Shown piece by piece: positions 24,570-32,457 of a stretch of 32,754 nt of DNA (position 1 is the first letter of the stretch; every line of letters begins with the position of its first letter). The DNA lies in NCBI GenBank assembly GCA_900555045.1, contig USJW01000049.1:1-32754 (forward strand), read 5' to 3'. Source of the DNA: an uncultured Clostridium sp. (GTDB taxonomy: Bacteria > Bacillota > Clostridia > Lachnospirales > Lachnospiraceae). The position numbers and the translations under genes are program-made. The notes beneath the pieces are model-generated. The model saw nothing but the letters and a program-made list of their open reading frames with translations. It ran no database searches and was not told where the DNA came from.

Positions 24570-25568
24570 CTACTTCACCGCCGCCTCCGAGAACTGCGTG
24601 GTCACCAGGTTCTCATAAGGCACCCGCTGCGGCAATTCCCCGGCCTCCTCAAGAATATTCTGGAGCAGCTCAAAGCTGTCCTTCTCAAAGATCGTGTCGT
24701 CCTTCCAGGTGTCCTGGGATTTGTAGCGCTCCACGATGGCAGTGATTTTGTCCAGGGGTGTCTCCTTGAACTGGGGCTGGATCGTCTTTGCGATCTCCTC
24801 GGCGGAGTGGGAGTTCACGTAGTCCATGCCCTTCTGGATGGCGTTGGTGAACTTCTGGATGATCTCCGGGTTCTTCTCCATATAACTCTTCTTCGCACAG
24901 TAGGCGGTGTAGGGTACATAGCCGGACTCCGTGCCCAGGGAGGCCACCACGCTGCCGCTGCCGTCCATCTCCAGGCCGGTGGCGAAGGGCTCGAACTCCA
25001 CCGTGTAGTCCGCGTCGTCGCTGGTGAAGGCGGCCGCGGTGAGGCCGAAGTTTATGCTTTGGTCGATGGTCAGATCCGTCTTGGGATCCAGGCCGTTTTT
25101 CTTTAGAATATACTCGAAGACCATCTCGGGCATCCCGCCCGCTCTGCCGCCGAGCACCTTTTTGCCCTTCAGGCTGCTCCAATCGAAGTTCGTCTCCGGC
25201 TGGCGGCCCACCAGGAAGTTGCCGGCGCGCTGGGTCAGCTGCGCGAAGTTGACCGCGTAGTCCTGGTTTCCGTTGGCGTAAGTATAGATGCTGGCCTCGG
25301 ACCCCATGAAGCCGATGTCCGCGTCGCCGGAAATCATGGCGGTCATGACTTTGTCCGCACCGGCGCCGTTTACCAGCGTCAGATCGATGCCCTCCTCCTC
25401 AAAATATCCCAGCTCGATGGCCGCATACTGGGGCGCGTAGAATATGGAGTGGGCAACCTCGTTCAGTGTCACAGGCGTAAGTCCGCCGGACTCCGCCTTC
25501 TTTCCGCAGCCGCTTAAGCTGAGGGCGGCCAGGGAACCCGCGAGTAATACAGTGAGCAATCGTTTCAT
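24570..25568 (-). CDS. ABC transporter substrate-binding lipoprotein, NMT1/TauA type
   Basis: This extracellular binding lipoprotein has 332 residues from ATG 25568 (AAGGAG upstream on the minus strand). The signal ends in the lipobox LSGC with Cys21. The mature part shows FYAPQYAAIELGYFEEEGIDL and GDADIGFMGSEASI, typical of NMT1/THI5, SsuA and TauA proteins, which bind aliphatic sulfonates, nitrate, thiamine precursors or similar small molecules. The permease and ATPase genes that normally accompany it are not in the window, so it is an orphan here and its substrate is open. A decayed fragment of a paralogue lies at 22186-22245 on the far side of the Septu-like cassette. Confidence 0.9.
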   Translation of the reverse strand: MKRLLTVLLAGSLAALSLSGCGKKAESGGLTPVTLNEVAHSIFYAPQYAAIELGYFEEEGIDLTLVNGAGADKVMTAMISGDADIGFMGSEASIYTYANGNQDYAVNFAQLTQRAGNFLVGRQPETNFDWSSLKGKKVLGGRAGGMPEMVFEYILKKNGLDPKTDLTIDQSINFGLTAAAFTSDDADYTVEFEPFATGLEMDGSGSVVASLGTESGYVPYTAYCAKKSYMEKNPEIIQKFTNAIQKGMDYVNSHSAEEIAKTIQPQFKETPLDKITAIVERYKSQDTWKDDTIFEKDSFELLQNILEEAGELPQRVPYENLVTTQFSEAAVK

Positions 25569-25652
25569 CGTTGTCTCCTTAAATGTTAGTCTCGTATTAC
25601 CATTGTATTGTGGGAGAGGTTGGACTGTGACCGCGGCGGCAAAAAAATGAGG

Positions 25653-25681
25653 TTGTGCCCTGGGAAGGTTTTTGGTAAAAT
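25653..25681 (+). promoter_or_regulatory. Promoter of the HAD phosphatase gene
   Basis: TTGTGC (25653-25658), a 17-base spacer and TAAAAT (25676-25681) with TGG extension lie 39 bases before the gene. Confidence 0.6.
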
Positions 25682-25720
25682 AGACAGGTGAAATACCAAT
25701 GAACAGGGGAGAAACTGCAA

Positions 25721-26533
25721 ATGACAAACTATGAGATAATTGTGCTGGATTTGGACGGCACGCTGACCAACCGGGACAAGGTGATCACGCCCCGGACCAA
25801 GGATGCGCTGATGCGCGCCCAGGAGCAGGGGAAAATCGTGGTCCTGGCCTCCGGGCGGCCCACTGCCGGGGTGGAGCCCCTGGCGCGGGAGCTGGAGCTG
25901 TCCCGATTCGGAAGCTATATCCTTTCCTACAACGGGGGCATGATCACCAACTGCAAGACCGGGGAGGTGGTGTTCGCCGCGGAGATTCCCGTGGAGGCCA
26001 ACGAGAAGATTATCGGACTGTCCGAGGAATACCGGGTGGACATTCTGACCTACGAGGGCGATGAGATCATCACCAACAACGCAGAGTGTCCCTACGCCAT
26101 AAAGGAGTCACAGATCAACCATCTGCCGCTGCGCCAGGTGGAGGACTTAAAGGCGTATGTGCGCTTCCAGGTTCCCAAATTCCTGATGCTGGACGACGGG
26201 GATTACCTGGTGACCGTGGAGCCGCGGGTGAAGGCCGCCATGGGCAAGAATTTCAGCGTCTACCGCTCGGAGCCCTATTTCCTGGAAATTATGCCGAAGG
26301 GCATCGACAAGGCCCAGTCCTTAGAGCGCCTGCTGGGCGTGCTGGGCATGAAGCGGGAGCAGATGATTGCCTGCGGCGACGGCTACAACGACCTGACCAT
26401 GGTCAAGTACGCGGGCCTGGGCGTGGCCATGGAGAACGCCGTGCTGCCGCTGCGAAACGCTGCGGACTACGTGACGCTGTCCAACAACGACGACGGCGTG
26501 GCCCACGTGGTGGAGAAGTTCATGCTTTCTTAA
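25721..26533 (+). CDS. Cof-type HAD family phosphatase
   Basis: This cytoplasmic HAD hydrolase has 270 residues. Motif I is LDLDGTLTN with the catalytic Asp10 and Asp12, motif II ASGRPTAG (about 43-50), motif III Lys in MPKGIDKAQSL, and motif IV GDGYNDLTMVKYAG with a following GVAMENA; the large C2 cap sits between motifs II and III. This is the Cof/YidA subgroup, which dephosphorylates sugar phosphates, flavin mononucleotide or pyridoxal phosphate; the substrate here is unknown. GGGGAGAA precedes ATG 25721. It is divergent from the binding-protein gene and followed by a separate regulator gene. Confidence 0.92.
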   Translation: MTNYEIIVLDLDGTLTNRDKVITPRTKDALMRAQEQGKIVVLASGRPTAGVEPLARELELSRFGSYILSYNGGMITNCKTGEVVFAAEIPVEANEKIIGLSEEYRVDILTYEGDEIITNNAECPYAIKESQINHLPLRQVEDLKAYVRFQVPKFLMLDDGDYLVTVEPRVKAAMGKNFSVYRSEPYFLEIMPKGIDKAQSLERLLGVLGMKREQMIACGDGYNDLTMVKYAGLGVAMENAVLPLRNAADYVTLSNNDDGVAHVVEKFMLS

Positions 26534-26559
26534 ATCATTCTAAAAATTCGTGGGAAGGC

Positions 26560-26588
26560 TAGACTTTCAGACTTTAATATGCTAAAAT
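26560..26588 (+). promoter_or_regulatory. Promoter of the YerC/YecD gene
   Basis: TAGACT (26560-26565), a 17-base spacer and TAAAAT (26583-26588) lie 41 bases before the start. Confidence 0.5.
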
Positions 26589-26629
26589 GGAGAAAGTTTG
26601 AATGATAACCAAGGAGAGGGTACCAGAGC

Positions 26630-26938
26630 ATGAACAAAAAGATTAAAACCGAAGCGGTAGATCATTTATTTGATGCCATTCTGACGCTCAAAAGTCCGGA
26701 GGAATGCTATAAATTTTTTGAGGACGTCTGTACCATCAACGAGCTGCTGTCCTTATCCCAGCGCTACGAGGTGGCCAAGATGCTGCGGGAGGGAAAAACC
26801 TACCTGGAGATCGCGGAGAAGACCGGTGCTTCCACCGCCACCATCAGCCGCGTGAACCGTTCCTTAAATTATGGGAGTGACGGGTACGACATGGTGTTCG
26901 CCCGCCTGGCACCGCCGGATGGCCCCGATCAAAAGTGA
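26630..26938 (+). CDS. TrpR-like protein, YerC/YecD family
   Basis: This small DNA-binding protein (102 residues) is all-helical with a TrpR-type helix-turn-helix. The marks are LFDAILTLKSPEECYKFFEDVCTI, LLSLSQRYEVAKML, and the recognition segment TYLEIAEKTGASTATISRVNR, which fit the YerC/YecD family closely. Such proteins are predicted repressors in Firmicutes; targets are not known. It has its own promoter and a terminator behind it. AAGGAGAGG is upstream of ATG 26630. Confidence 0.92.
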   Translation: MNKKIKTEAVDHLFDAILTLKSPEECYKFFEDVCTINELLSLSQRYEVAKMLREGKTYLEIAEKTGASTATISRVNRSLNYGSDGYDMVFARLAPPDGPDQK

Positions 26939-26999
26939 CAGGGCAGGGACCGCTGAAGCGGCAGATTGCGTGAAACTGAAAATAGAGAATGTACCTGGA

Positions 27000-27044
27000 C
27001 AGCCTGTCCGGCATAAGAGATGATGCCGGAGGGGCTGTTTTTTT
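27000..27044 (+). terminator. Terminator of the YerC/YecD gene
   Basis: CAGCC (27000-27004) pairs with GGCTG (27033-27037) and TCCGGCAT (27007-27014) with ATGCCGGA (27023-27030), followed by seven T. Confidence 0.9.
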
Positions 27045-27397
27045 GATGTGTTTTGGATTGGGAGAATGGGGGTGGAGGGAAGTAGCCTGGTGTGGCGGGA
27101 AATTACAGAATATGGCGTTTCCTCCCGCCTTTTGCGTGTTGGCAAACAGACACACAGATATAAAGATTATATAAATATGACGTTAAAATATTGCTAAAAT
27201 ATCACCAATAAATATGATATAAACATAAAAATTTTGTGCATAATATATGAAAAAGTTAAAAATTTACTAGCATTCATAAAAAATTACGATAGGCCGGTGG
27301 GGGATCTTCCTTTATAATATCTTTATACCTGTTAAGGCAGAAAGAGCTCGCTGCGGTCAGGTATCCAAATGCCAACAACCAGAGAAGGGGGAGTTTT
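27045..27397 (+). promoter_or_regulatory. AT-rich control region of the TRAP transporter operon
   Basis: No gene is seen in these 350 bases. TATAAT is at 27313-27318 without a fitting -35, which suggests an activated promoter. A stem ATACCTG (27325-27331)/CAGGTAT (27358-27364), with GCAG/CTGC inside, would form the very 5' end of the mRNA. Three ATATG boxes (27175, 27212, 27245) and the word TTTTGTGCATA (27232-27242) are shared with the region at 14773-14870. Confidence 0.5.
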
Positions 27398-27925
27398 ATG
27401 TCATCCTTGTTTCGAACAATTGACAAAATCAAACCGATTTATGACAAGACTTATGAGTTTGTTATGTTTCTGTGCAAAATGCTGCTGACAGTGGATATCT
27501 TGATTACCTGCATGGCGGTGGTGGGACGGTATGTCTCATTTATCCCGGATCCGGCCTGGAGTGAGGAAGTGGTGCTGACCTGCATGGCCTACATGGCGGT
27601 GCTCTCAGCCGCCCTGGCGATCCGCAGAAACGCCCATATCCGCATGACTGCGCTTGACATGTACCTTCCAAAGCGTGTGGTGCTTGCCCTGGATATCCTC
27701 TCCGACGTGGCGGTTCTGGCTCTGGCGGTGATCATGATCACCGTGGGTTGGAAATATGCCACGGGCATCGGTTCCAAGGGAAGCTATGTGAGTATTCCGT
27801 GGCTGTCACGGTTCTGGATGTATTTTCCGGTGCCCCTGGCGGGAGTGGCCATGGTCATTTTTGAGTCGGAGGCGCTGTACAATCATCTGAAAACGATCTG
27901 CATCGGAGAGGAGGAGAACGCATGA
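27398..27925 (+). CDS. TRAP transporter small permease (DctQ)
   Basis: This small membrane subunit (175 residues) of a TRAP transporter has four hydrophobic helices with the family pattern: a helix near 25-48, then DPAWSEEVVLTCMAYMAVLSAALAIR with the conserved WSEE, the RRNAHIRM loop, and two more helices. TRAP systems import organic acids such as C4-dicarboxylates, sialic acid or sugar acids, using the sodium gradient. Its end overlaps the DctM gene by four bases (ATGA), showing coupling. AGAAGGGGGAG precedes ATG 27398. Confidence 0.92.
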   Translation: MSSLFRTIDKIKPIYDKTYEFVMFLCKMLLTVDILITCMAVVGRYVSFIPDPAWSEEVVLTCMAYMAVLSAALAIRRNAHIRMTALDMYLPKRVVLALDILSDVAVLALAVIMITVGWKYATGIGSKGSYVSIPWLSRFWMYFPVPLAGVAMVIFESEALYNHLKTICIGEEENA

Positions 27926-29214
27926 GCACAGGAAGCGCAGCGATTTTGATTTTGCTGGCCAGTTTTTTTGTCATGATATTACTGAGGTTTCCCATCGCCT
28001 ACGCGGTGGCTCTGTCCTCGATGTTCTGCCTGCTGTACCAGGGCCTTCCCCTGGCCACCATCTGCCAGCAGATGGTGAAGGGCATCAGCTCCTTCAGCCT
28101 GATGGCGGTGCCGTTCTTCATCGTGATGGGCTGCCTGATGGGCTCCGGAGGCATCTCCGAGAAGCTGATCGCGCTGGCCAACGCCTGCGTGGGATGGATG
28201 CGCGGCGGTATGGCCATGGTGAACATTGTGGCCTCCTACTTTTTCGGTGGAATTTCTGGTTCCGCTGCCGCTGACACGGCATCCATCGGCTCCATCCTGA
28301 TCCCCATGATGGTGGAGCAGGGGTATGACGACGACTTTTCCACCGCGGTCACCATCACCTCCTCCTGCGAGGGGCTGCTGGTCCCGCCCAGCCACAACAT
28401 GGTCATCTACGCCACCACCGCAGGGGGGATTTCCGTGGGAAGCCTCTTCTTAGCGGGATACATACCGGGCGCGCTGCTGGCCGCCTCCCTGATGGTGGGC
28501 TCCTACATCATCTCCGTGAAGCGCAACTATCCCAAGGGAGATAAGTTCAGCATGGCCAACCTGCTAAAACAGCTGAGCGTGTCCTTCTGGGCGCTGGCCG
28601 CGGTGCTGATCGTGGTGGTCGGCGTGGTCGGAGGCGTGTTCACGGCGACTGAGTCCGCGGCCATCGCGGTGATCTACAGCCTTATCGTCAGCGTGTTCAT
28701 CTACAAGGGGCTCGACTGGAAGGGCGTCTGGAGAGTGATGGGGGACTGTGTGGACACGTTGTCCATCGTGCTGATCCTGATTGCGACCTCCAGCATATTC
28801 GGCAACTGCCTGACCCGCCTGCACGTGCCGGAGATGGCCGCCAGCGCCATCACAGGGCTCACCAGCAGCCCTATCCTTCTGGCGCTTCTTTTAAACCTGA
28901 TTCTCCTGGTTTTGGGCTGTATCATGGACATGGCGCCCATCATCCTGATCGCCACGCCGATCCTGCTGCCGATCGCGAACTCCATCGGCATCGACCCGAT
29001 CCAGTTCGGAATCATGGTGGTGTTAAACTGCGGCATCGGCCTTCTGACCCCGCCGGTGGGCGCGGTGCTCTTCATCGGCTCCGCGGTCTCCAAGGTGCCC
29101 ATGGAGCGGGTGGTCAAGGCGACTCTGCCGTTCTACCTGTGCATGATCATCACGCTGCTGCTGATCACGTTTATCCCCGCCATCAGCCTCTGGCTTCCGC
29201 AGCTGTTCGCGTGA
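27922..29214 (+). CDS. TRAP transporter large permease (DctM)
   Basis: This 430-residue membrane protein has about 12 hydrophobic helices and many DctM marks: LRFPIAYAVALSSM near the start, FFIVMGCLMGSGGISEKLI, FFGGISGSAAADTASIGSI, LVPPSHNMVIYA, FTATESAAIAVIYSL, MDMAPIILIATPILLPI and GIGLLTPPVGAVLF. It forms the transport channel with the DctQ subunit encoded in the overlapping gene. The usual binding protein DctP is not in the window on either side, so the substrate cannot be guessed from partners. A terminator follows at 29259. Confidence 0.94.
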   Translation: MSTGSAAILILLASFFVMILLRFPIAYAVALSSMFCLLYQGLPLATICQQMVKGISSFSLMAVPFFIVMGCLMGSGGISEKLIALANACVGWMRGGMAMVNIVASYFFGGISGSAAADTASIGSILIPMMVEQGYDDDFSTAVTITSSCEGLLVPPSHNMVIYATTAGGISVGSLFLAGYIPGALLAASLMVGSYIISVKRNYPKGDKFSMANLLKQLSVSFWALAAVLIVVVGVVGGVFTATESAAIAVIYSLIVSVFIYKGLDWKGVWRVMGDCVDTLSIVLILIATSSIFGNCLTRLHVPEMAASAITGLTSSPILLALLLNLILLVLGCIMDMAPIILIATPILLPIANSIGIDPIQFGIMVVLNCGIGLLTPPVGAVLFIGSAVSKVPMERVVKATLPFYLCMIITLLLITFIPAISLWLPQLFA

Positions 29215-29258
29215 CCGGGGGATGAGCGGTGAAGTGAAAGAATAATATAACATGAAAT

Positions 29259-29314
29259 GAGGGCCATGCCAGCGATTGTGTCTCAGCTGGGCATGGCCCT
29301 CTTGTCTATTTTTT
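29259..29314. terminator. Terminator between the convergent DctM and DUF1836 genes
   Basis: GAGGGCCATGCC (29259-29270) pairs with GGCATGGCCCTC (29290-29301), with AGC/GCT inside; a T-run follows at 29308-29314. The end of the DUF1836 gene overlaps the T-run. Confidence 0.85.
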
Positions 29315-29929
29315 CTTCCGGTCCGTCTTGGGAGCTTCGCTCCGCAGCTGGTCGGCTACCATCTCGATCATCTGTTTCTTCAAGTACACGTCAAAGCTCA
29401 GCTCGCAGATAAATGCGAAGAGGCGCAGGTACTCGCGCTCCTCGTCGCTCACCCCGGCGTCGCCGAAGGTGTCCGCAGCCCTGTCGAATTTCTCCTTCAA
29501 ATCCTCCCGCAGCCGGTCCATCTGGCCCGCCTCCAAGGTGAACACCTCGTCGTAGATGTCCTCCAGACTCACACAGGACGGCTTGTCCGAAAAGTGGTGG
29601 CTGGTGATGGGGCGGAAGATCTCCTCGATGTCCGAGAAGGACAGCAGGTTCTTAAAATAGTAGATAAAGATCAGCATCAGCATGTGATCCTTGGAATATT
29701 TCTTTTTGACGGGCGGCGGGAGAAGATTGTTCTTGGCGTAGTTGTTGATCATAGTCTTCGTCAGAACCTTGTCCTCCGGGTGACGCCGGGTGTCCTTCAA
29801 ATGTTCATCCATAAAGGTCGTGACCTGATCCATATACAAATCGATTCCTGGTATCTCGCCGGACTTTACATGGGACAGGGCGCCGAGATACGCCAGCATG
29901 TCCTGCAGCCGCTCTTCGTTGGTTTTCAT
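29306..29929 (-). CDS. DUF1836 family putative transcriptional regulator
   Basis: The protein (about 207 residues from ATG 29929; ATG 29932 and GTG 29938 are alternatives) matches DUF1836. Around residues 50-80 the sequence LTKTMINNYAKNNLLPPPV followed by KKKYSKDHM looks like a MerR-type helix-turn-helix (in MerR proteins, a turn, YxxxGLLxPxR, then Y). The rest is helical, with a segment rich in Phe and Tyr. It therefore probably binds DNA. Its own promoter spacer is filled by a perfect 15-base palindrome, the position expected for an autorepressor site, and almost the same site is at degV. GAGGTG on the minus strand, 6 bases before ATG 29929, decides the start. Confidence 0.85.
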   Translation of the reverse strand: MKTNEERLQDMLAYLGALSHVKSGEIPGIDLYMDQVTTFMDEHLKDTRRHPEDKVLTKTMINNYAKNNLLPPPVKKKYSKDHMLMLIFIYYFKNLLSFSDIEEIFRPITSHHFSDKPSCVSLEDIYDEVFTLEAGQMDRLREDLKEKFDRAADTFGDAGVSDEEREYLRLFAFICELSFDVYLKKQMIEMVADQLRSEAPKTDRKKK

Positions 29930-29950
29930 CATTATCACCTCATTGTCTTC

Positions 29951-29979
29951 ATTATATAGTATTCAATACTAGATGACAA
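29951..29979 (-). promoter_or_regulatory. Promoter of the DUF1836 gene
   Basis: On the minus strand TTGTCA (29974-29979), a 17-base spacer and TATAAT (29951-29956) form a strong promoter 22 bases before the start codon. Confidence 0.85.
29957..29971. promoter_or_regulatory. Perfect palindromic operator in the DUF1836 promoter spacer
   Basis: TAGTATTCAATACTA is a perfect inverted repeat around a central C. It lies exactly between the -35 and -10 boxes, so a bound protein would block RNA polymerase. Read on the minus strand (TAGTATTGAATACTA) it matches the degV site at 14 of 15 bases. Confidence 0.8.
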
Positions 29980-30081
29980 GAGGGAAATGCCATTTATTTG
30001 CAATGGCTCCGGGAGGGAATACGGATGTCATAGGAAACGGGCAGCAATTCCGCCATAGCCCTGCTGCAAAGTTGGATGGTA

Positions 30082-30639
30082 TCAAAGCTTTAATTGGTCA
30101 AAGTCAATGGAAAAATCCTCATATATGTTAACTTTTACGGAATCACTCAATCGGTAAATGATGGGCGGCGTTTCATTAGCCAGGTCATACACCATAACAA
30201 CCTCTCTGGCCGGGTCTACAATCCAGTATTCCCGTACCCCTGCCCCCTGGTAGAGAGCCAGTTTTTTATAATAGTCCATCTGGCGGCTGGAAGGGGAGAC
30301 AATTTCTATAATCCAATCCGGCGCACCGTTGCAGCCCTTATGATCCAATTTGTTTTTATCGCAGATAACGGATATGTCTGGCTCAAAATAGTTGGTGTGA
30401 TTCTTTTCATCCTCTGCCTGGAGGAACACGGCAAACGGAGCCGGGAATACCTCGCAGTGGCCATTGTTGTTACGAATGTGGTTTCCTATCTCCAGATGCA
30501 GAAACGATCGTGTTCTTTGATGAGCTGTGCTAGGTGGAGCCATGTAATAAATTTGACCGTCAATGAGTTCGGCCCGTTGTCCATCCGGTAGGTTGTAAAT
30601 ATCATCAATGGTATAGATTTTTTTGGGGGGTAATGGCAT
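30082..30639 (-). CDS. Uma2 family PD-(D/E)XK nuclease-like protein
   Basis: This 185-residue protein has the Uma2 (DUF820) pattern: IDDIYNLPDGQRAELIDGQIY with conserved Glu25, YFEPDISVIC with Asp89, PDWIIEIVSPSS with Glu112, and a DYYKKLALYQGAGVREYWIVDP block with Lys125/Lys126. This is the restriction-endonuclease-like core, so a nuclease fold is likely, but no substrate is known for the family and many copies are lone genes. The start at 30639 (ATG, AGGAGG 12 bases upstream) is preferred to an in-frame TTG at 30690. The gene looks AT-richer than the core genes. Confidence 0.85.
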   Translation of the reverse strand: MPLPPKKIYTIDDIYNLPDGQRAELIDGQIYYMAPPSTAHQRTRSFLHLEIGNHIRNNNGHCEVFPAPFAVFLQAEDEKNHTNYFEPDISVICDKNKLDHKGCNGAPDWIIEIVSPSSRQMDYYKKLALYQGAGVREYWIVDPAREVVMVYDLANETPPIIYRLSDSVKVNIYEDFSIDFDQLKL

Positions 30640-30734
30640 AGGTTCACGTTTCCTCCTGCGGGGTACTGTCAGATTCAAGGTGCTGGTCAATTTGAATATC
30701 GAGTGAAATCCATTTAAGATTTTCTTTACAGTAT

Positions 30735-30764
30735 TTAATAGTTGCCCTTTTGAGCTTCTGTTAA
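30735..30764 (-). promoter_or_regulatory. Promoter candidate of the Uma2 gene
   Basis: On the minus strand TTAACA (30759-30764), an 18-base spacer and TATTAA (30735-30740) lie about 95 bases before the start. A 12-base palindrome ATGTGTACACAT is further upstream at 30813-30824. Confidence 0.35.
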
Positions 30765-30880
30765 TGACGCCAGTTCACCATTCTTCACAGATAGCATATC
30801 ACAAAGTTAATAATGTGTACACATATGACTAAGAGGATGGGGAATGTCCTGCAATTGATAATTAATATACCGTTAAAGAA

Positions 30881-30909
30881 TTGTTAAAATTGAGCAGATC
30901 GGTTAGAAT
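30881..30909 (+). promoter_or_regulatory. Promoter of the LytS/YesM-type two-component operon
   Basis: TTGTTA (30881-30886), a 17-base spacer and TAGAAT (30904-30909) precede the kinase gene by 49 to 82 bases, depending on the start used. Confidence 0.6.
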
Positions 30910-30990
30910 GAAATAGCCAATGCAATGTGGAATCTGATTTGATTTGAGAGGGGGACAATGGGTGTGCAGGTAAAACGAGGGGTTGTATCT

Positions 30991-32457
30991 ATGAAGGCGA
31001 AGGTGCTGTTGTTTCTGAGCCTGATTATCATGCTGTTTGTCATGTCTAACTTGTTTTCGATCTACCAGGGGAAAAAGTTTGAGGAGAGCTTTGACCGGGT
31101 GCTGACAAGGTACTACACGATCAACGATTTTATGACATCATTCAATAAAAATATTGAGCTCTATGAGCGGTACCTGGAGGATAAGACAGAGAGTAATTGG
31201 GTGAATTACATAAACAATGATGTGCAGGTGAGGGCGCGCCTGAAGGAGATGGTGGCTGATTCCCAGGCTCTTTCGTTAAACAGCTATCTTTTGATACAGT
31301 CCATCAAAAATATGTACGCGACATACAGCCGCACCATCGCGGAGTCGTACGAGGAGGGCGCGGAATCGGCACAGTTGAAAAAGGTGTATGAGATTTTTAT
31401 ATTGATCGATGACGCCACAAAGGAATTGCTTCAGACGGCTCTGACATATGGATTTGATGCTTATCACCAGCTTGCCGAGGACGTGGATACAGAGCGGATT
31501 ATGTCCGTCAGCCTGATGATTTTTGTGGTGGTGATTGCGGTGACCTTTGGCTCATTCATGGTGGAGAATGTGTTGAACCCGATCAAAAATCTCTCAGGGG
31601 CCGCCCGCGCGCTGGAGCGGGAGGCGTTTGACACGCCGGATTTGCCGGTCCGCCTGGAGGATGAGATGGGACAGTTGAACCGGGCGTTTAACCGGATGAA
31701 GCGGAGGATGGAGGCGATCATCTGTGAGCTGAAGGAAAAACAGGTGCTGAGCGAACGGCTCCATGAGCAGGAGCTGCGAATCATGAACAATGAGAAGATG
31801 ATGGAGAAAGGGAAGCTGCAGTTCCTTCAATCCCAAATCAACCCCCATTTCTTGTTTAATACGCTCAATGTGATCTCCGGGATGGCGAAGTTAGAGCATG
31901 CGAAAACCACAGATGAGCTGATTCTCTGCCTGTCGAGGCTGTTTCGCTACAATTTAGAGATTAAAGCTGAGATTGTAACGCTGTCCCAGGAGCTGGCTGT
32001 GATCAAAAGCTATATTTTTATAGAGCGCAAACGTTTTGGAGAGCGCTTAAGTTACCGATTGAAAGCGGATGCGGATCTGGATCTGTACGATATTCCGCCC
32101 TTTACCCTGCAGCCGTTGGTGGAGAACAGCATCAAGCACGGCATTCTGAAGCGTGAAAATGGCGGCATGGTGGCCATCAAGGTGTTTGTGCAGAGAGGTT
32201 GGCTGGTGATCCGGATTCTGGATGACGGCGTGGGGATGGAGCCAGCGCGCAGGGAGACGCTTTTGGGACTTCGCAGTGCGGAGAATACGGCCGGCGAAGT
32301 GTCTGGGATCGGCGCGCAGAATGTATTTGAGCGCCTGCGCATGGTTTACCCTGAGTGTAAGCTTAAGATTATCAGCAGAGAGAACAGGGGAACCTGTATA
32401 GAGATCAGAATTCCAGAGGAGGATTGCGGACATGATAAAGCTGTTAATTGCGGATGA
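30991..32457 (+). CDS. Sensor histidine kinase, LytS/YesM type (HPK7)
   Basis: This membrane sensor kinase has 488 residues from ATG 30991; an ATG at 30958 in the same frame (AGGGGG just before it) would add 11 residues and is also possible. A membrane segment (about 5-24) is followed by an extracytoplasmic sensor of about 145 residues, a second membrane segment (about 170-193), a HAMP domain (about 194-246), a short coiled coil, a His_kinase domain with QSQINPHFLFNTLN (His286), and an HATPase domain with LQPLVENSIKHGI, DDGVGM and GIGAQNVFERL. All catalytic motifs are present. The response regulator gene overlaps it by 26 bases, so they form a pair. YesM-type pairs often control sugar transport operons; no such target is adjacent. 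Confidence 0.92.
   Translation: MKAKVLLFLSLIIMLFVMSNLFSIYQGKKFEESFDRVLTRYYTINDFMTSFNKNIELYERYLEDKTESNWVNYINNDVQVRARLKEMVADSQALSLNSYLLIQSIKNMYATYSRTIAESYEEGAESAQLKKVYEIFILIDDATKELLQTALTYGFDAYHQLAEDVDTERIMSVSLMIFVVVIAVTFGSFMVENVLNPIKNLSGAARALEREAFDTPDLPVRLEDEMGQLNRAFNRMKRRMEAIICELKEKQVLSERLHEQELRIMNNEKMMEKGKLQFLQSQINPHFLFNTLNVISGMAKLEHAKTTDELILCLSRLFRYNLEIKAEIVTLSQELAVIKSYIFIERKRFGERLSYRLKADADLDLYDIPPFTLQPLVENSIKHGILKRENGGMVAIKVFVQRGWLVIRILDDGVGMEPARRETLLGLRSAENTAGEVSGIGAQNVFERLRMVYPECKLKIISRENRGTCIEIRIPEEDCGHDKAVNCG

Noticed and set aside
27045..27397. Sigma-54 type promoter before the TRAP genes
   Set aside because: GG-rich sequence is present, but the GG/GC spacing of -24/-12 elements is not met; TATAAT at 27313 is a better -10.
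29980..30081. Possible remnant coding stretch on the minus strand behind the Uma2 gene
   Set aside because: A short frame of about 30 residues can be read, but it has no start, no ribosome site and no recognised similarity.
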